In this document: positions 22,501-35,874 of the stretch, piece by piece
Layout of the letters: each line of letters opens with the position of its first letter
How positions within the stretch are numbered: position 1 is the stretch's first letter
From: Harmonia axyridis
Taxonomy: Eukaryota; Arthropoda; Insecta; Coleoptera; Coccinellidae
Length of the DNA stretch: 64,000 nucleotides
NCBI RefSeq assembly: GCF_914767665.1
Contig: NC_059503.1
Location: forward strand, 21,514,001 to 21,578,000
Direction: 5' to 3'
Translations under genes and position numbers: made by a program
The notes under the pieces: generated by a model
What the model saw: the letters and a program-made list of their open reading frames with translations, nothing else
Databases searched by the model: none
What the model was told of the DNA's origin: nothing

Positions 22501-23516
22501 TAAAATATACATATGGAAAAACCCAAATTATGTAAATCTCATTTGAATTTCATACTTTCAAGACGTTTTAAAAGTGATAATAAACATAAAGATGATTAAA
22601 ATCGTACATTCATCGAAATCTCAATATATTATATTCAGAAATTTTTTGGTAATTTTTCAAAATTGCATAATAAAAAGTTTATTGGTATTGTTACCAAATG
22701 TCGTACACATCGATATTATTCAATTGTGCCTTTACTAACTACTCACTCCAATTCGAAAATTTCATTCTTTGATTGCCAACACCTACCTACGATACTAATG
22801 GCGGCAAATTCAAAACTTGCTTATTTCCGAATAAGCCTCGCTCAAGAAAAAAATTGTTCCCAGAATCTAACCAGTTCTTTAACTAATTGAATTATCAACT
22901 GATTTTCCTGCATGCACTTGTCTGAGAAAAACTCCGCAGCATTGTTGTTTTCGCCATCTTACCATCTAAGACCGTCACGACTTCAATGTCAACATTCTGA
23001 AACTCCTTCCCAAGAATCTCATCTTCAATTACGGTATTACTGTTGCCACATTAGCGTATTCTAATGTATTTTATGCGCTTCTTGTTCTCCATACCAGTCA
23101 GGCCATTCCTGAGCTTATCGATGAACTCTGAGCAGAGTTAGCTGGTCGATACTCCTACAATATCATTAAATCCATGAATTGTAACAGTGTAACATAGTCC
23201 AAGAATTCTTGCTCATCGAATCCTCTGGAACGACGCGGATATTTATCTAGATATCTTTGCCTTATAGTATCGAGTTCTAGTTCCAGGAGATCTGCAATTC
23301 TTATCCGATTTTAATGAAATTTGGTAGAGGTATTCAATTTGTGATGTGGATTGAGCACAGAAAATTTTGCTTTTTCAGATAGAAGCCTGCGCAAACGTGA
23401 AATTCCAGATAGTACGATATTGATGAAAATTGCTATAGATGTTCGGATCCAGTAGTATCGCAAAAATTTCATTTCTATCGGATGTGCCTTGCCCTGCAAT
23501 GCGCAAACGTGATGTA
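22501..23516. other. No gene seen
   Basis: AT-rich. Nothing recognised. Confidence 0.45.
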
Positions 23517-24478
23517 CAGGGTGGGCAAATTTCGATGTCTTAGCACTAGGTACAACTTTTGAACCAGAGGAGATAGACAAAATCTGATACCCCCATCTCG
23601 GTCTCTTTTTCTAGGAAACTAACAAGAGAAGTATTCATTTTTGGTCACCTTCTTTTGTTTTCGAGTTATAAGCGAAAATTGGAAAAAATGGCGATATCGA
23701 AAAACATTTATATCTCCGTTAATACTGATTATAGAGCTCTGAAATTAAAACATCATACAGGCACTTTTTCACGTAGAGTCCAGTGGCGTGCTCGTCTTTT
23801 CAAAAGGGTTTTTAATTAAGAAGCTTTGACCCAAAGTTATGTTTTTTCAAATGGAAACACTAGGTTTTTGTGCTAATTTTTGAAAGATTTAGATTCGAAT
23901 TTAGTAGAAATTAGTAAAAAGCATAAAAATAATCAGATTGACGGAAGAACACTGCTCTTGTTATAGAAAGCTCCATTTTTCTGTCCTCATCAAGAGTTGA
24001 AACCATAGAAATATTGAGACTCTTAGGTAAAAAAAGGTTTTGACCATTTTCTGTTATTTATTTCAATGCAAACCATACGATGTTATATATTTTTGAAATC
24101 AGGAAAAATTAAGCTTTCAAAAAATGGCACAGAAATCTAGTAATCCCATTTGAATAAACATAACTTTGGGTCATAGCTTCGTAATTAAAAACCCTTTTGA
24201 AAAGACGAGCACGACACTGGATTCTACGTAAAAAAGTGCCTGTAAAATGTTTTGATTTCAGAGTTCTATCATCTTTATTAGCGGAGATATAAATGTTTTT
24301 CGATATCGCCATTTTTCCAATTTTCGCTTGTAACTCGAAAACAAAAGAAGGTAGCCAAAAACGAATACTACTCTTGTTAGTTTCTCAAAAAAAGAGACAA
24401 AGAATAGGGTATCATATTTTGTCTATCTCCTCTGGTTTAAAAGTTATAGTGCTAAAACATCGAAATTTGCCCACCCTG
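23517..24478. mobile_element. 962-bp foldback element, CAGGGTGGGCAAATTT ends
   Basis: The ends cagggtgggcaaatttcgatg and its complement are flanked by TA (23515-23516 and 24479-24480). The arms span about 23517-23850 and 24140-24478 and share gtctatctcctctgg-type, ttgttttcgagttataagcg-type and acgtagantccagtgncgtgc-type words. The centre (23900-24110) is unique. It has no coding capacity and is probably a TA-targeting long-arm MITE. A lone right arm of the same family is at 47481-47845. Confidence 0.85.
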
Positions 24479-24480
24479 TA

Positions 24481-24720
24481 CAGGGTGGGCAAATTTTTCA
24501 CGTAGAATCCAGTGTCGTGCTCGTCTTTTCAACAGGGTTTTTAATTACAAAGCTATGAGCCAAAGTTATGTTTTTCCAAATAGGAACATTTTTTGAAAGC
24601 TTAATTTTTCCTGATTTCAAAAATATATAACATCTTATGGTTTGTATTAATATAAACATCTAAGGGTCTCAATATTTCTATGGTTCAAGTTTTAACTGTT
24701 GAGCACAGAAAAAATAGAGC
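24481..24720. mobile_element. Second, deleted copy of the same foldback family
   Basis: Directly after TA 24479-24480 the end word cagggtgggcaaattt starts again. It then jumps to ttcacgtagaatccagtg, skipping ~250 bp of the arm, and continues through the family's central region (gcttaatttttcctgatttc, inverted relative to 24090-24115). The right arm is missing. The two copies share one TA dinucleotide. Confidence 0.75.
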
Positions 24721-25214
24721 TAGCAGAATATTTCATCCTTTTTTCGAACATTTCAAAGAAATTACACCTTACATTTTGATTCGTGAATCCAAATACAAAA
24801 AAGATGATAAACTTAGTCTCACTAACTACAAGACAAAATCGGTAAAATGAGTCATCCCAAACCTCCTTGTACCTTCTACACTGAAAAGATGATCAAGTTT
24901 TTTTGTCTAATAACCACATAATATCTTCCGGAGAACGGGCTGATGTACCTATTTCGAAGTTTTTCAATTATTTCCAGATAGGTTCAAAGGAAGGCATGAT
25001 ACAGAAAAGACGGTATTTTCGTAGGATCTCGACTTCATCTCAAAAAAAAACGGCATTCATTATCAGAAATGCATTAATTTCATTAGGAACATGGATTTGT
25101 TCCAAAATAGATGAACGAATTCAATGTTGTTTTCTTTTGATTTAGTTGGGTATACCGGGTGGTTCAAAAGTCTGGAAACGGTGAATTTATTTCGGAATAT
25201 TTATTTAAGTGGTA
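24721..25214. other. No gene seen
   Basis: AT-rich. The word ccgggtggttcaaaag at about 25156 resembles dispersed repeat ends but no partner was found. Confidence 0.4.
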
Positions 25215-26415
25215 AATCGGAATTCTGATGCTGGGTTCTTTAGTAATTTCGCCCGAGGAATTGAATGAGCCCGTCAGATTTTGGACCCAAAAGGGCCTTA
25301 TACAAGATATGATGCCCAACTTTGAAATTTCAAATGCAAACCAATCTTTGTTATTTGCAGATTCGGATTCAGCGGGAAGTTCTACATCCGAATTGGTTGA
25401 AACCAACTTATTTTGCCTTTTTGTAGGCCTTTGCAGCATCTTTTGTTAAAAAATCATTCAGATCAGGATGCAGAAATTCATACTCTGATACTGAGGTCCT
25501 TAGTAATTTTTCTCGTTGAATCGATCAGATTTTGGGTGCAAAAGGGCGTTATAACGGGTGTTGTTTTTCGAGGTATATAACTTTAAGTTGGCATTACTGT
25601 TCAGGATGATTTATTCTCAATTTGGTTTGGCAATTTGGCATGAATAGACTCACGCCTGAACAACGCTTGCAAATAGTGCAAATAGTTATTTCGAAAATAA
25701 TGGTTCTGTGCGGAATACGTATCGGGCACTTCTGGTTGAATGGCTACAAACAAAACTGCCGCATTTGGAGTGAAGCTAATCCTCAAGTGTATGTCGAAAC
25801 ACCGTTACATCCAGGATAACTGACTGTTTGGTGCGCTTTATGGGCTGGTGGAATCATTGGTCCGAACTTCTTCAAAAACGATTATGGCCAGAACGTTACA
25901 GTCAATGGTGATCGGTATAGAGCCATGATTACTAACTTTTTCATTCCTGAAATAAACAACCATGATGTCCAGGAGCTGTGGTTCCAACAGGACGGCGCAA
26001 TATGTAAATAGTCGGTTTGCAATTTAAAGTTCTATAGCTCTAAAAAAACACCCTCTATTAGATAAGAGGCCCACCTTTGAAATCTGCTATAAGAAAGATC
26101 GGTTTGCATTTGAAATTTCAAAGTTGGGCCTCTTATCTCGTATAAGGCCCTTTTGCACTCAAAATCTGATAGGCTCGATCGATTCAACGAGAAAAATTTC
26201 TGAGGCCCTCAGTATCAGAATATGAATTTTTGAATTCTGATCTGAATGAACGCCAACGGATTATTGAACAAAAAATGCTGCATAGGGCCCAAAAATGGAC
26301 GCAAAAATTTTGGTTTCAAACAATTCGGTTTTACAATTTCCCGCTAAATTCGAATCTGCAATAAAAAAATGGGTTTGCATTTGAAATTTCAAAATTGGCC
26401 TACATATCTCAACAA
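25215..26415. repeat. Composite repeat: tandem 260-bp units plus inverted copy
   Basis: The word tagtaattt starts corresponding units at 25241 and 25501, a period of 260. Each unit contains cagattttggNNNcaaaaggg and, further on, aactttgaaatttcaaatgc. An inverted copy covers about 26085-26415 (gggcctcttatctcgtata, cactcaaaatctgat). The second direct unit is split by a mariner-type insertion at 25554-26055. Noncoding, class unknown. Confidence 0.75.
25554..26055 (+). mobile_element. 502-bp mariner-superfamily element, internally deleted, with TA duplication
   Basis: The ends gggtgttgtttttcgaggta (25556) and gctctaaaaaaacaccctc (to 26055) are inverted repeats of ~28 bp, flanked by TA at 25552-25553 and 26056-26057. 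Inside, the plus strand reads MNRLTPEQRLQIVQ from ATG 25640, then jumps to HFWLNGY and QNCRIWSEANPQVYVETPLH. After a stop it continues LTVWCALWAGGIIGPNFFKN, VNGDRYRAMITNFFIPEIN and FQQDGA (second catalytic Asp). The HTH remainder, the first catalytic Asp and the C-terminus are deleted. It is related to 9340-10527. Confidence 0.9.
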
Positions 26416-29400
26416 AATAGTACCAAAAAATAAATAAATGGTAGGTACATCAGGATAAATGATATTTGATGTTGAATCGTTTTGCCTTATTTTTCAGAAA
26501 CTACCTGTAGCTCGAGAACGAATCAAGATATGTATGATCTGCTTTCTGATATCTTATTATTTCGAAAAAAGAGAAGGGGAAAGATTTTTTCCCTGAGTTC
26601 TTGAGATCCTCTCAGTGAGGAGCATAAAGTTTGGGACACCCTCTACAATGTCTTTCAATGATAATGAAAAAATAACAATGAATAAACGCCAACGTGTCTC
26701 ATGTCATAGGTATTCTACAAAATACGAAAAACTCAGGAAAAATTAGCCGATGGCAATTTTTCCATTAGGCTGTTGCCTGGCCAATTGAAGCGATTTTCGA
26801 ATATGATAAGTGTTATCTAATACAATGATTTGAGTACAAACTTTCTGATCGAACTCTTTTCCCTTCATTATAAAGCGACACATATTGATTTCTACAAGTT
26901 TTGCAAAATATAGAGACAAAGGGTACAATTTGTTGCACAAACAATTACTATACTGCCTGTTTATAATTCGAATCCTTTAAGAATGTGATTTCAAATTGCA
27001 TATGAAATTGTCCATTATTTCCCATAACAATGGAATCTAGCCATGTTCTCGATGGGAATCCATACTTCAATGAATATTTCTAAACCCAGATTGCATCTAA
27101 CCTTGCAATTATCAGAAAATTACTGATTTATCGGAGAGAAAATACACTGTCACGTTCTCTCCTACAGAGATGATGACTTCATGAAGAATTTATTAGGTAA
27201 CCCAATCAGGTTACCACATTTTCAAGAAATTATCTGCAATTATGTAAGTTGTGTCGATCGCTAAAACAAAATGATGCCATAAATCATGGAGCATTGACTG
27301 CAACAGAAAAGGAACAACACCTTTATTCCAATTGCTGATCTAAATATCCGTGAGTTTTTTTTCATACGAGATCTTTGCGTTGAGCTTTCTGAGATCACAT
27401 TGCCCTTAAAAGGCAATTTGATATGTTAGTTCAAGCACTGCAAGGTGAATTTATACAAGGAAAAGTAAAAGTAGGTGCTGCCAATGTTCGGAAATAATGG
27501 GGACGCCATTCTAGTAAAAGGATTATTAATTTACATTTGTAGCAATAGACCAATACTTTTCGATATAATACTCTGCATTGTTTTCATTACTCATGTTCCA
27601 ATTGGAATCTTGAAAGTAGGTGGTTATATCTTACTCTGAAAGCCACTCATCCAAATAAAGTAAATAATCAACTCTATGTATATGAAGTTGAATATAAGTC
27701 GAAAATTATTTTCAGGTAGAACCGTTACATTATTTTGAATCTAAGAGATCTTCAATTCGTTACTTCATTTTCTTCGTATTTAAATTAAAAATCCTTACTA
27801 ATTTGTTTTTTATCGCTGTTTTACATATCTATTTTCACGAGATACTTATTTGTTAAGGAATCTTTCAATTTGAACTTCTACTAATATTCAAGAAGATTTT
27901 TGGTATTTTGTAAGTATATATATAAAAAATTTCGATTTCAAGCTTCGTGTGTATATCATCATAAGAACCATAGAAAATTCAAACAGAATATCAAAAAACA
28001 AAAACCTTATATTTCAGTTACGGTACAACGGATACATGCAATTGGCGCATGAATGAACCATCGCTCAGAATCTCCTGACTTCACGATTTCAGTGCTTTCC
28101 TCATTTATACAGCATTGCTATATCTCCGAAAATATTCCTTATGTAGCATTGAGTCATGGAACACAGAGATTCCAGTCAACATTAATAATAGGATGTATTC
28201 TGGGGTAACTTAACTAAGCCTGCCTAGGGAAATGATGAAGCGGTCCAGAAATAAAAAGCTCAACTAGTGCCTTGTTTGAAAGACAAAGTAGGTGAATAGC
28301 TTGAGGAAAGAAAATCAGATATTACCCAGAAATAAAAATATATGGATGATTTCTTCTCCCATCTCAATGGAGATACAGAAATCTCTATTGTGGAATAATA
28401 AAGAATAAAATAATCGGATATCAAGTTTGATATTCGGATACCTATTTTCTAAAGGACAACGAGAAATATAATTTTACTTGGGAAAAATCGAGGGAAGAAT
28501 ACAGTCATGTTGAAATGAATAGTAAAATGAATGGATAGAAATAAAAAAAAATGTGCTGATTTCAAGTCAGTATTTTCCTCGTTTTTTGAATATTTTTCTT
28601 GAATTTTCCACAGTCTTGACACCTCGATCCTGTAATCTTGATGGAAATATTCATTTCTCAATTAATTAACATAAAACAGTCATGAAATTGGAAATATATT
28701 CATGATTCCGACTAATATTTTTTTCACAATATAGCTCCTAAAGTTTCAAAGATATTAAACTTTTATGTGGATTTCCAACGAATGACTCTGGTACGTCACT
28801 TGATATTAGTCCAATTTTTTATTTCGTTCATATTATCATTATTTTTCTCCATGATTCAAAATATTTTGCGTTAAAAAAGGAAATATTAAACTCTAGTGCA
28901 AAATTTGTAGTGTATTTTTAGAAGCGAAGGACGAGAAAGCAAAGTGTTATCTTACCCTTTGTTCCATTTTTATTCTTGTACTATGTAGATTGAATCAACT
29001 GTAGATAACCTATATTATTTCAGTAATCATTGTTGTAAGGATAGAACTAACATCTGTGTATTGATGAAATCGCTAAAGAATTTGTATTTGATTCACGCTT
29101 AATTTCCTTTGAGTCTCAAACGTTCAAACGAGATTATTGTTGTTATTATAAATAACTAATATGTTATTCATACCTATTTAGGATATCCAGTGAATACTTC
29201 TTGCTGATTCAGCTGAATGCTCAATCGGTATTTCGATCAAACGATATTAGTCCTTGATTTTATTGCGCTTTGTTCATCTCGAAATCATTGAAAGCATATA
29301 TTACGTATTTGTAGCGGTATGCGAATGTTTAGTGTCGTAATATATTTGCGTCTAAATAATTGTAGGTACATGATATCATTCATTCGATTGTGTATTCTTC

Positions 29401-29619
29401 CGTGAATTTCACCGGGTATTCGACAATAATTTCATGCGCATTATAGAAAACTCTATCGAATAAATCAATTCGTGTTTTCTGGACATCTGAACGTTGTTGT
29501 TTCAATCATTTTTGATCTAGGTTTTGGCTAGTGCAACATTGGATTAGATTATAGGAGGGGCAATAAGGCTGTGTGAGCCTTGGGAACATTTCGACCTAAA
29601 GATCTGTTGTCCAACGCGC
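26416..29619. other. AT-rich tract, no gene seen
   Basis: 3.2 kb without a recognisable frame or repeat end. Weak resemblance of 28028-28110 to 12970-13040 (caattggcgc...tgaatgaa...ctcctga) suggests an old short dispersed repeat. Confidence 0.5.
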
Positions 29620-30010
29620 ATGTTAACTGTAGTCAGGCAGCAAGGTTTCAATAAACTCAACAATCTTCTTAGCTGCTACAAGTGCAACATAATGGATTAA
29701 GAATTTGGCACTTTTTCCGGTTTTGAGAACCGCGAGCTCAGGTGCTTTTTTTTTAGCTTTTTCCTACGAATAACTTCACAATCGGAAAGCATTCAGTGGA
29801 TTCTCGAAAGAAGCAACCTGTAGCATCTGAAACCTTTTCCATTTTCTGCAGACCCACAGGACAATGTTTTGTAAGTAAACCCATAAAGTTTTTCAATTCT
29901 AGATTATTGAGTGTGAGAACCCTTTGTGGTCCAGCTCTTCGAATAGAAGAGGAGTATCTTGCCTGCTTCTGTCTGTTGACTTTCTTTGTCAAAGCAGGGT
30001 GAATTCTCAT
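29620..30010 (-). pseudogene. Non-LTR retrotransposon RNase H/C-terminal fragment
   Basis: The minus strand reads RAGPQRVLTLNNLELKNFMG, LLTKHCPVGLQKMEKVSDAT, then CFFRESTEC, and after disruptions AAKKIVEFIETLL near 29625-29672. The LLTxHCPVG..HxxxMGxxxxxxCxxC pattern is the C-terminal RNase H-associated segment of insect LINEs that encode RNase H. The cysteine cluster is partly lost. It lies head to tail with, but is separate from, the jockey-type copy ending at 30108. Confidence 0.65.
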
Positions 30011-30107
30011 GAACGAACTACCTTATGAAAGGTCGAACAGTATGAGACTCTTACTAACCTCTTCTGTCTAGAATATGTAGGTATACGAGTCATAGACTCC
30101 TTCATTC

Positions 30108-30900
30108 CGATCTGAAAGGGGTAAATTGTCATAAATTGGAATTGTCTGTCACCTTTCGAGAGATTTTAGAAAGGATACATCAGCTAAACGGGCCTTTCAG
30201 TGAGATTGAGTGATACAGTGCATCATTCACTGACGGTCATCGAAATACTCGATTTGATGAGCAAGCTTTAGACGCTCGTATCTGGTGAAAGATTCGTCGT
30301 AGTCAAGTGATTCTCTGACTAATGAGTTGGCGTGTTTTATCGCCTTCCCAAAATTTTTGAGAGCGATTTCATAAAGAAATTCATTTAACAGTGGCAGGTT
30401 GATCTCACGCTTGAGTTGGATATTGAAGCCTTGAAGGCGGTCCTGAAAAATTTATTCTGAAGGATTGGTACCTTATTGAACTTCGTTGCGGAAGGCGTTA
30501 CACCAAACAGTTTGAGACATACGTTACAGTGAGACGCACAATGGTCCTGTAAATAATAAGCTTGTTCTGAATGTTGGCAAGCACCATATTACCCTTCAGG
30601 TTCTGGTTCTGGTTGAACGTGAGTTTCTTGTCCAAGATGAATCCCAAAATTTCATCTGAGTATGTGTCTAAAGGAGCTCGGTCAGACTTGTGGATGTCGG
30701 TGATTTATGCATATGCAGAATATAGAAGAGGAGTGAAGAAGCTACCTTGTGGGACTCCGGCTTCGAGATCTCTAGGTCAGTCTTTTGGAGATTTTTGTGC
30801 TGAAGGAGCAATTTTGAAAAAACAGATGGGTTAACACTTCGGAGGGAACAGATTCGCTTCATGAGGTTTGAAAACGATCTTCCTGAGTTCCAGGTTTAGC
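30108..30900 (-). pseudogene. Jockey-type LINE 3' half, copy 2
   Basis: The minus strand shows EAGVPQGSFFTPLLYSAYA at about 30710-30764 (VPQG motif), TYSDEI where YADD is expected, then DKKLTFNQNQN, LHEL-like text and the end EIALKNFGKAIKHANSLVRE, SLDYDESFTRYERLK..., FDDRQ with TGA at 30227-30229. The last 300 bp and 3' untranslated part match 17829-18243 in inverted orientation. Stops and frameshifts are frequent and the catalytic YADD is degraded, so it is dead. Confidence 0.75.
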
Positions 30901-33259
30901 TCATAGCAAACTAAATATGAAAATTTTATTTTCAGTTGTAAAACTACAACAGGTATCTATCTGCATTATGAGCCATTAATAGTTTTAGATAAACAACAAT
31001 TCTATTTTTAATAATTTAATTTTTGAGATATATATCATAAGTATAATCTGGAGAAATTTGAATGTTTTGTGATCAGCAGAGATTCGTTATTCACTGAATT
31101 TTTTTTGAGTTTGGTGTCAAACAATGAACACAATTACTAAATTCGAATTAATGAGCAGAGTTACTCTACTCTCTGAAAATAGCAGCTACTGTAGGTGCTA
31201 TTCTCGTTCGGAATTCATAGTTTCATTTTATTTATTCATTTGATTCCTAGAAATATACATTTCCAATATTTTCAATCTATACTTAAATCCAATTATGCTA
31301 TATCATTCAAAGATTATTTTATATAATGAATATATGCTATAAAACTTTCAAACTCTCATTGAAAATTTCCAGGAAGACTCCATCAAAAATTCAGATAAAG
31401 GAAAGTACCATAATGGATGTGTGTGTGGAACTTTTAAATAAAGTGTTCATACTGTAAAATAATAACAGGAAGATACCCCATATCCACTAGCACGATTTCT
31501 ATTATTTAGCATTAGTACCCGTATCATTTGTTTATTGTTTGTACCACCCACAGCATATTGTTCCATAACGTCAATGAATTAACGAATCAATATAATAGTA
31601 AGTACCTACTAGTTGACAGGATGCTCATTGAGAATACAGGATCGGAGTGGTATTGATCATCACATTTTTATCTTTGAATTTTTAATTGTACTGGTCAATT
31701 TCAACAGATTCGTTTCAATAATTGAATAGGAGAAAATGTCTTCAGGAAGTTGAGGATATGATGAACGGTGAGTCCAAGAAATGCTATCATTCAAGAAAGG
31801 ATATCAGGCTGGCAGATTTTTAGTTTAAGAGTTAACCACAGGGAAACGTGCTGTAATTGAAGATGAGTTGCGATTGAGCGGTTTCGTTTTTTATGAGCTA
31901 ATCAGTATAAAATCACCAAACGCAATGATGACAACCAAATGAAAGCAGAAAAAGAAATCTGCATATATTCACTTTCTAGAAGTGGTGAGTTTTAAAAGGA
32001 GCGAATCCGGTCTATCGATATTCACCTTCGATGACAGCACATTTCCCTATAGTAAACACCTAATCTGTATTCGGCTGTGTCAAAAGTAGTTATCGTAAAT
32101 GTCGTAAGTATTTATTTTGGACCTTATGGAGGTTTTAGAAAGTTTTTGTTATAATCAGGCTGGAATTTTTTGCAAATTTGATTTCCTTTGGAGTATTTTG
32201 AGCATAGGCATTTCTCATTAAAGAAATTCTGAATGTAGAAATGAAATGAAAGAATAATTTCAGATAAAAAACAAGGACTGCAATTAATTGACCTTGAGAT
32301 TGATTGGATCTCATTAATTCTTCACTTTCATTGCTTCCATAGTGAAGAAGATCCTGTTGAAATATTTTTCACTTTTATCAATACTAATTAATGATAAAAT
32401 AATTCATCCCTATCAATAATAATCAATCATCATCGACTATTTCATGATCGAAATGAATATTATTTATTTCTGGAGTTGATGAGCTTTTCGGACTTGAGGT
32501 AATATAAATTCGAAGGCCTTCGATCAAGAAGATTGTTCCATTGACCTGAAATCGCAAATCCTCGGAACTATCAATAGATGTCAATAAATTCTCTCTGGTT
32601 ATGTATATGATTGTCTCAGATAGATTGAATTCATATACCATTGTCCTTTATCGACACCTATGTCTTTATTCACTGAATTCGGTTGAAATATGAATAGAAT
32701 TTCAATTGAAAAAGCCAGATCTAGCAAACTAAGTTAAGTGCATTGTTCAATACCAAAAATCATTTTTGATGGAATTTTACCTGGTTACCATCACTTTGGA
32801 AAGCAAAATTTTTCAATTTTTATATTTGTTCTTTGAATTGTTACTACATTTTTTTCTTATTTCTTCTATGTTAATCAATGGGGGGGATTATGTCCCCGAC
32901 AACCCCCTTCATTACGTCCATGATACAACACGGTAGTTTCCAAGGGTGTACTTGGCGCAGGAAAAATCGGGCGCTCAGAAACTGTTAATAAGATTTTCAA
33001 AAATAATAAAACCACTGGAGGGTCAGGAGATTTAAACTCTCGTTACTCATGGGCCAATTACACCATTGGAGACCACAAAACTGTATATGGGTTTATATAA
33101 AAAATGATTTATAAATCACATCAGCTCCTGATTTTACGTCACAAGTAAATTTTTCTTTAAATTTTCCATGTACTTTTTATTTGTACTCTACTAAAATTTT
33201 CTCAGAAAATTTTGAAAAAATAGTGTCAAATTTCAACCAATGGGTATGGCACGATGCTT
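30901..33259. other. AT-rich tract, no gene seen
   Basis: No recognised feature except cagtttccaagggtgta-like text near 32945, which resembles the hAT-type end word caaggg(t/c)gta seen at 39145 and 40029. Confidence 0.45.
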
Positions 33260-33740
33260 TCTCGACTTCTGTTCTTAAGAGGGAACAACACCACGTGACT
33301 GCGGAGCTCAAAAAAAATTACAGATATTTCTTGTTACTTATCGATTTTTATGGGGTTTTCACATAATTTGTTTCAACAATAATCTACATTGTAGTATTTC
33401 AATAGTTTTGATTTACGAATGGCAAAAATATATTTTTGGTATCATTCTATTTTCGCAAAAGAATTGGTGATCCCTACAAAGTAGTGATATATTTTAAAAA
33501 TATTCTTTGAGAAATTCTACAAAAAATCATTACTGAAGATTGTGGAAATTCATAAGAAGACTCATCAAGTACTCCCTTTTATGAAAGTTGGAATTATTTT
33601 AATATTCCTAACTTCTATTGATCTTTCAATCGTTCTGGCAACACCGAACAGTTTTCTTCCTCCTCCTTTGGGAAAATCTTGACAGATGAGGAGAATGTCA
33701 CGTGTTGGTGGATTTTTTAAGCATGCGCAATGCACACCTT
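33260..33740 (-). repeat. Dispersed ~500-bp repeat, copy B
   Basis: This is the reverse-complement relative of 4380-4900; see the shared words there. It is diverged and noncoding. Confidence 0.6.
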
Positions 33741-35452
33741 ATAATATTTCCATTTATCTCAAATACCTGTAAAATCATATTTGCGGACGGGCAAGGAACA
33801 TACTGCCACTGGGAAAGATTGCGCATGCTTTACGCATCAAAATAAGATAAGAATTATTAAAGTTAAGGCTGTTACAAGGATGTGCGGACACAGTGACCGA
33901 CATACAGACCCACGGCAGATCTACAGGGAGGCATGAAAGTTCTTCAGGATGGTCTGGCCGCCTGAAATGCATTTCACTAGTGGAAATTTCGAAATGGACT
34001 TATGCTTCGATTCTCAAAACGATAATAACAAACACTAGAAGGTGAATTTTTTTTTCGATTTTTTTTTTTTTTTGAACGATTCCAAAGCTTTATTAATGGA
34101 AATATCAAACCAACATATGTGATAATGACTGAATTTCTCGATAATGAATATCTGGGTACTATCCTGGCCGAATCATGGATATATATTTGCGTTATACCAA
34201 TAGTAAGTCAATTACGGTTCGTATAAATACCTAATAATTCTATTAGCAAACCACTCCTATCCATCTAGATATGTTCATATTCGCTTAAATAATGTAAATA
34301 CGGCTAGATCATAATTGACCAGCGATAAATAATAGCAACTCGAAATATCGGTCACCTCACTGTGAGTAGAATATGCTAAGGTCAATGAGTCAGGTCGGCG
34401 ACGGTTTGTTGTCAACGACGGTAAGACAAATGAACACAATAAGAGAATGATTACTGTCTGCAATTGGAAATGAAACCATGAGAATTATTGTCTCATTCTA
34501 ATTGTCGTCAATGGATGTTTTCCGTAGCAGAAAGACAGTATGACGCAGAATGGGTATTCGTGCTTTGAGATGGGACAGGATAATCTCGGTCAATTTTATT
34601 AAATACTGTGATATATTTTCTCTATTTCAATATCGTAATGAGTTCATTACAGTGCTAAAAACAGTGCCGTAATGAACTTTTTACAGCATTGTTTTCAGTT
34701 ATATTTTAGGTTTTGTGGTTGTCTACACAGACTTCCGATCCTATCAAATTTCAATACAGGTCAATTGTCAATACAATATAATTTGGATATAGTGAAATGA
34801 TTTGCAACATTATTCGCAATTTTCTCAATTCTGGCAGTGTTAAAACTATTTCGTCAGACATAATTCACGAATTTAATGCGTAATTATAAATTATTTCGAA
34901 ATTCGAAACGTACGATTCAAATTCTAATTCCGTAATCTGTCAATTTTCGTAACAGTCACACCAACTGCCAAAATATCATACAATACAAAAGTCACTGGGA
35001 TGTATAATCTGAATTTTTCATTGAATTTCGACAATATCTCACAAAAATTGACTGAAATAGAGAAAATATCGTCTAATACTCGTTGCAGAAGGCAATTCCA
35101 ACACTCAAGCGTTCGAAAACTCGCTCCTTTGTCGCTCGTTTTCGAATTACGCATTCGTGTTGAAATAGGAGCCCATTCTGCAACTTGTTTTAAAATATAC
35201 TATTACATAACTTCGTCATCAAGTTGCCAAATGAAGTTCATTATAAAGAGTTATTCATTTTTTGGTTCCGGAAGTGAACGTAATTACAATACTTTCATTT
35301 AGAATATCGCTAAATATTTTATTTCGATATAATGCTTGAACTTTGCTATTATGTGTGGAATACAACATCGTTTAAATCTCCTCCGCGTGATCTCTTAGGA
35401 ATGTTCATCCTTGTGAGGTATTTTTCGATCACTTTCCGGCATATGTTGGGCA
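33741..35452. other. AT-rich tract, hairpin at 34641-34679, no gene seen
   Basis: An imperfect hairpin (gttcattacagtgc and gccgtaatgaac) lies at 34641-34679. The stretch 35076-35160, with aaaactcgctcctttgtcgc, resembles the reverse complement of the 409-bp repeat's first 110 bp in pattern but is strongly diverged. A poly-T run lies at about 34048-34072. Confidence 0.45.
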
Positions 35453-35454
35453 TT

Positions 35455-35706
35455 CAGCTCTATTCTGTAACTTCAAATCGAATAGAGATGGTATGGATCG
35501 AATAGAAATGCACCGAAATCGTTTCGAATTTGTATTCAGTAATTCAAGTAGAATTATTATGGATATCAATTAAGAATTACATTTGACAATAGAAGAAGAA
35601 TTGGATGAAAAATTTCAAAGCGGGACGCGATAGAAGTGAAACATTCCGATTTTTCAGATTATGATTCGATTCGTTCATTTCTATTCGAGTTTCAGAATAG
35701 GGCCCA
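35455..35706. repeat. Short foldback element, ctattctgaaactcgaatag ends
   Basis: The left arm from about 35457 (ctctattctgtaacttc, aatcgaatagagatgg) and the right arm to about 35706 (catttctattcgagtttcag, aatagggccc) are imperfect inverted repeats. The ~250-bp unit is noncoding. Confidence 0.55.
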
Positions 35707-35874
35707 TTATCTGACCTATAACTCATGCGCGTAGATCGAAAAAAATGTTTGTTGATGACTACGTTTACTCATATCTGTAATGTGAAAAAAACGGTTTGAT
35801 AACGAAGTTTGAATTAAATTACTCGAAATAATAGCAATTTTTTTGATTATCGATTCGTTTGTTCATACATTATA

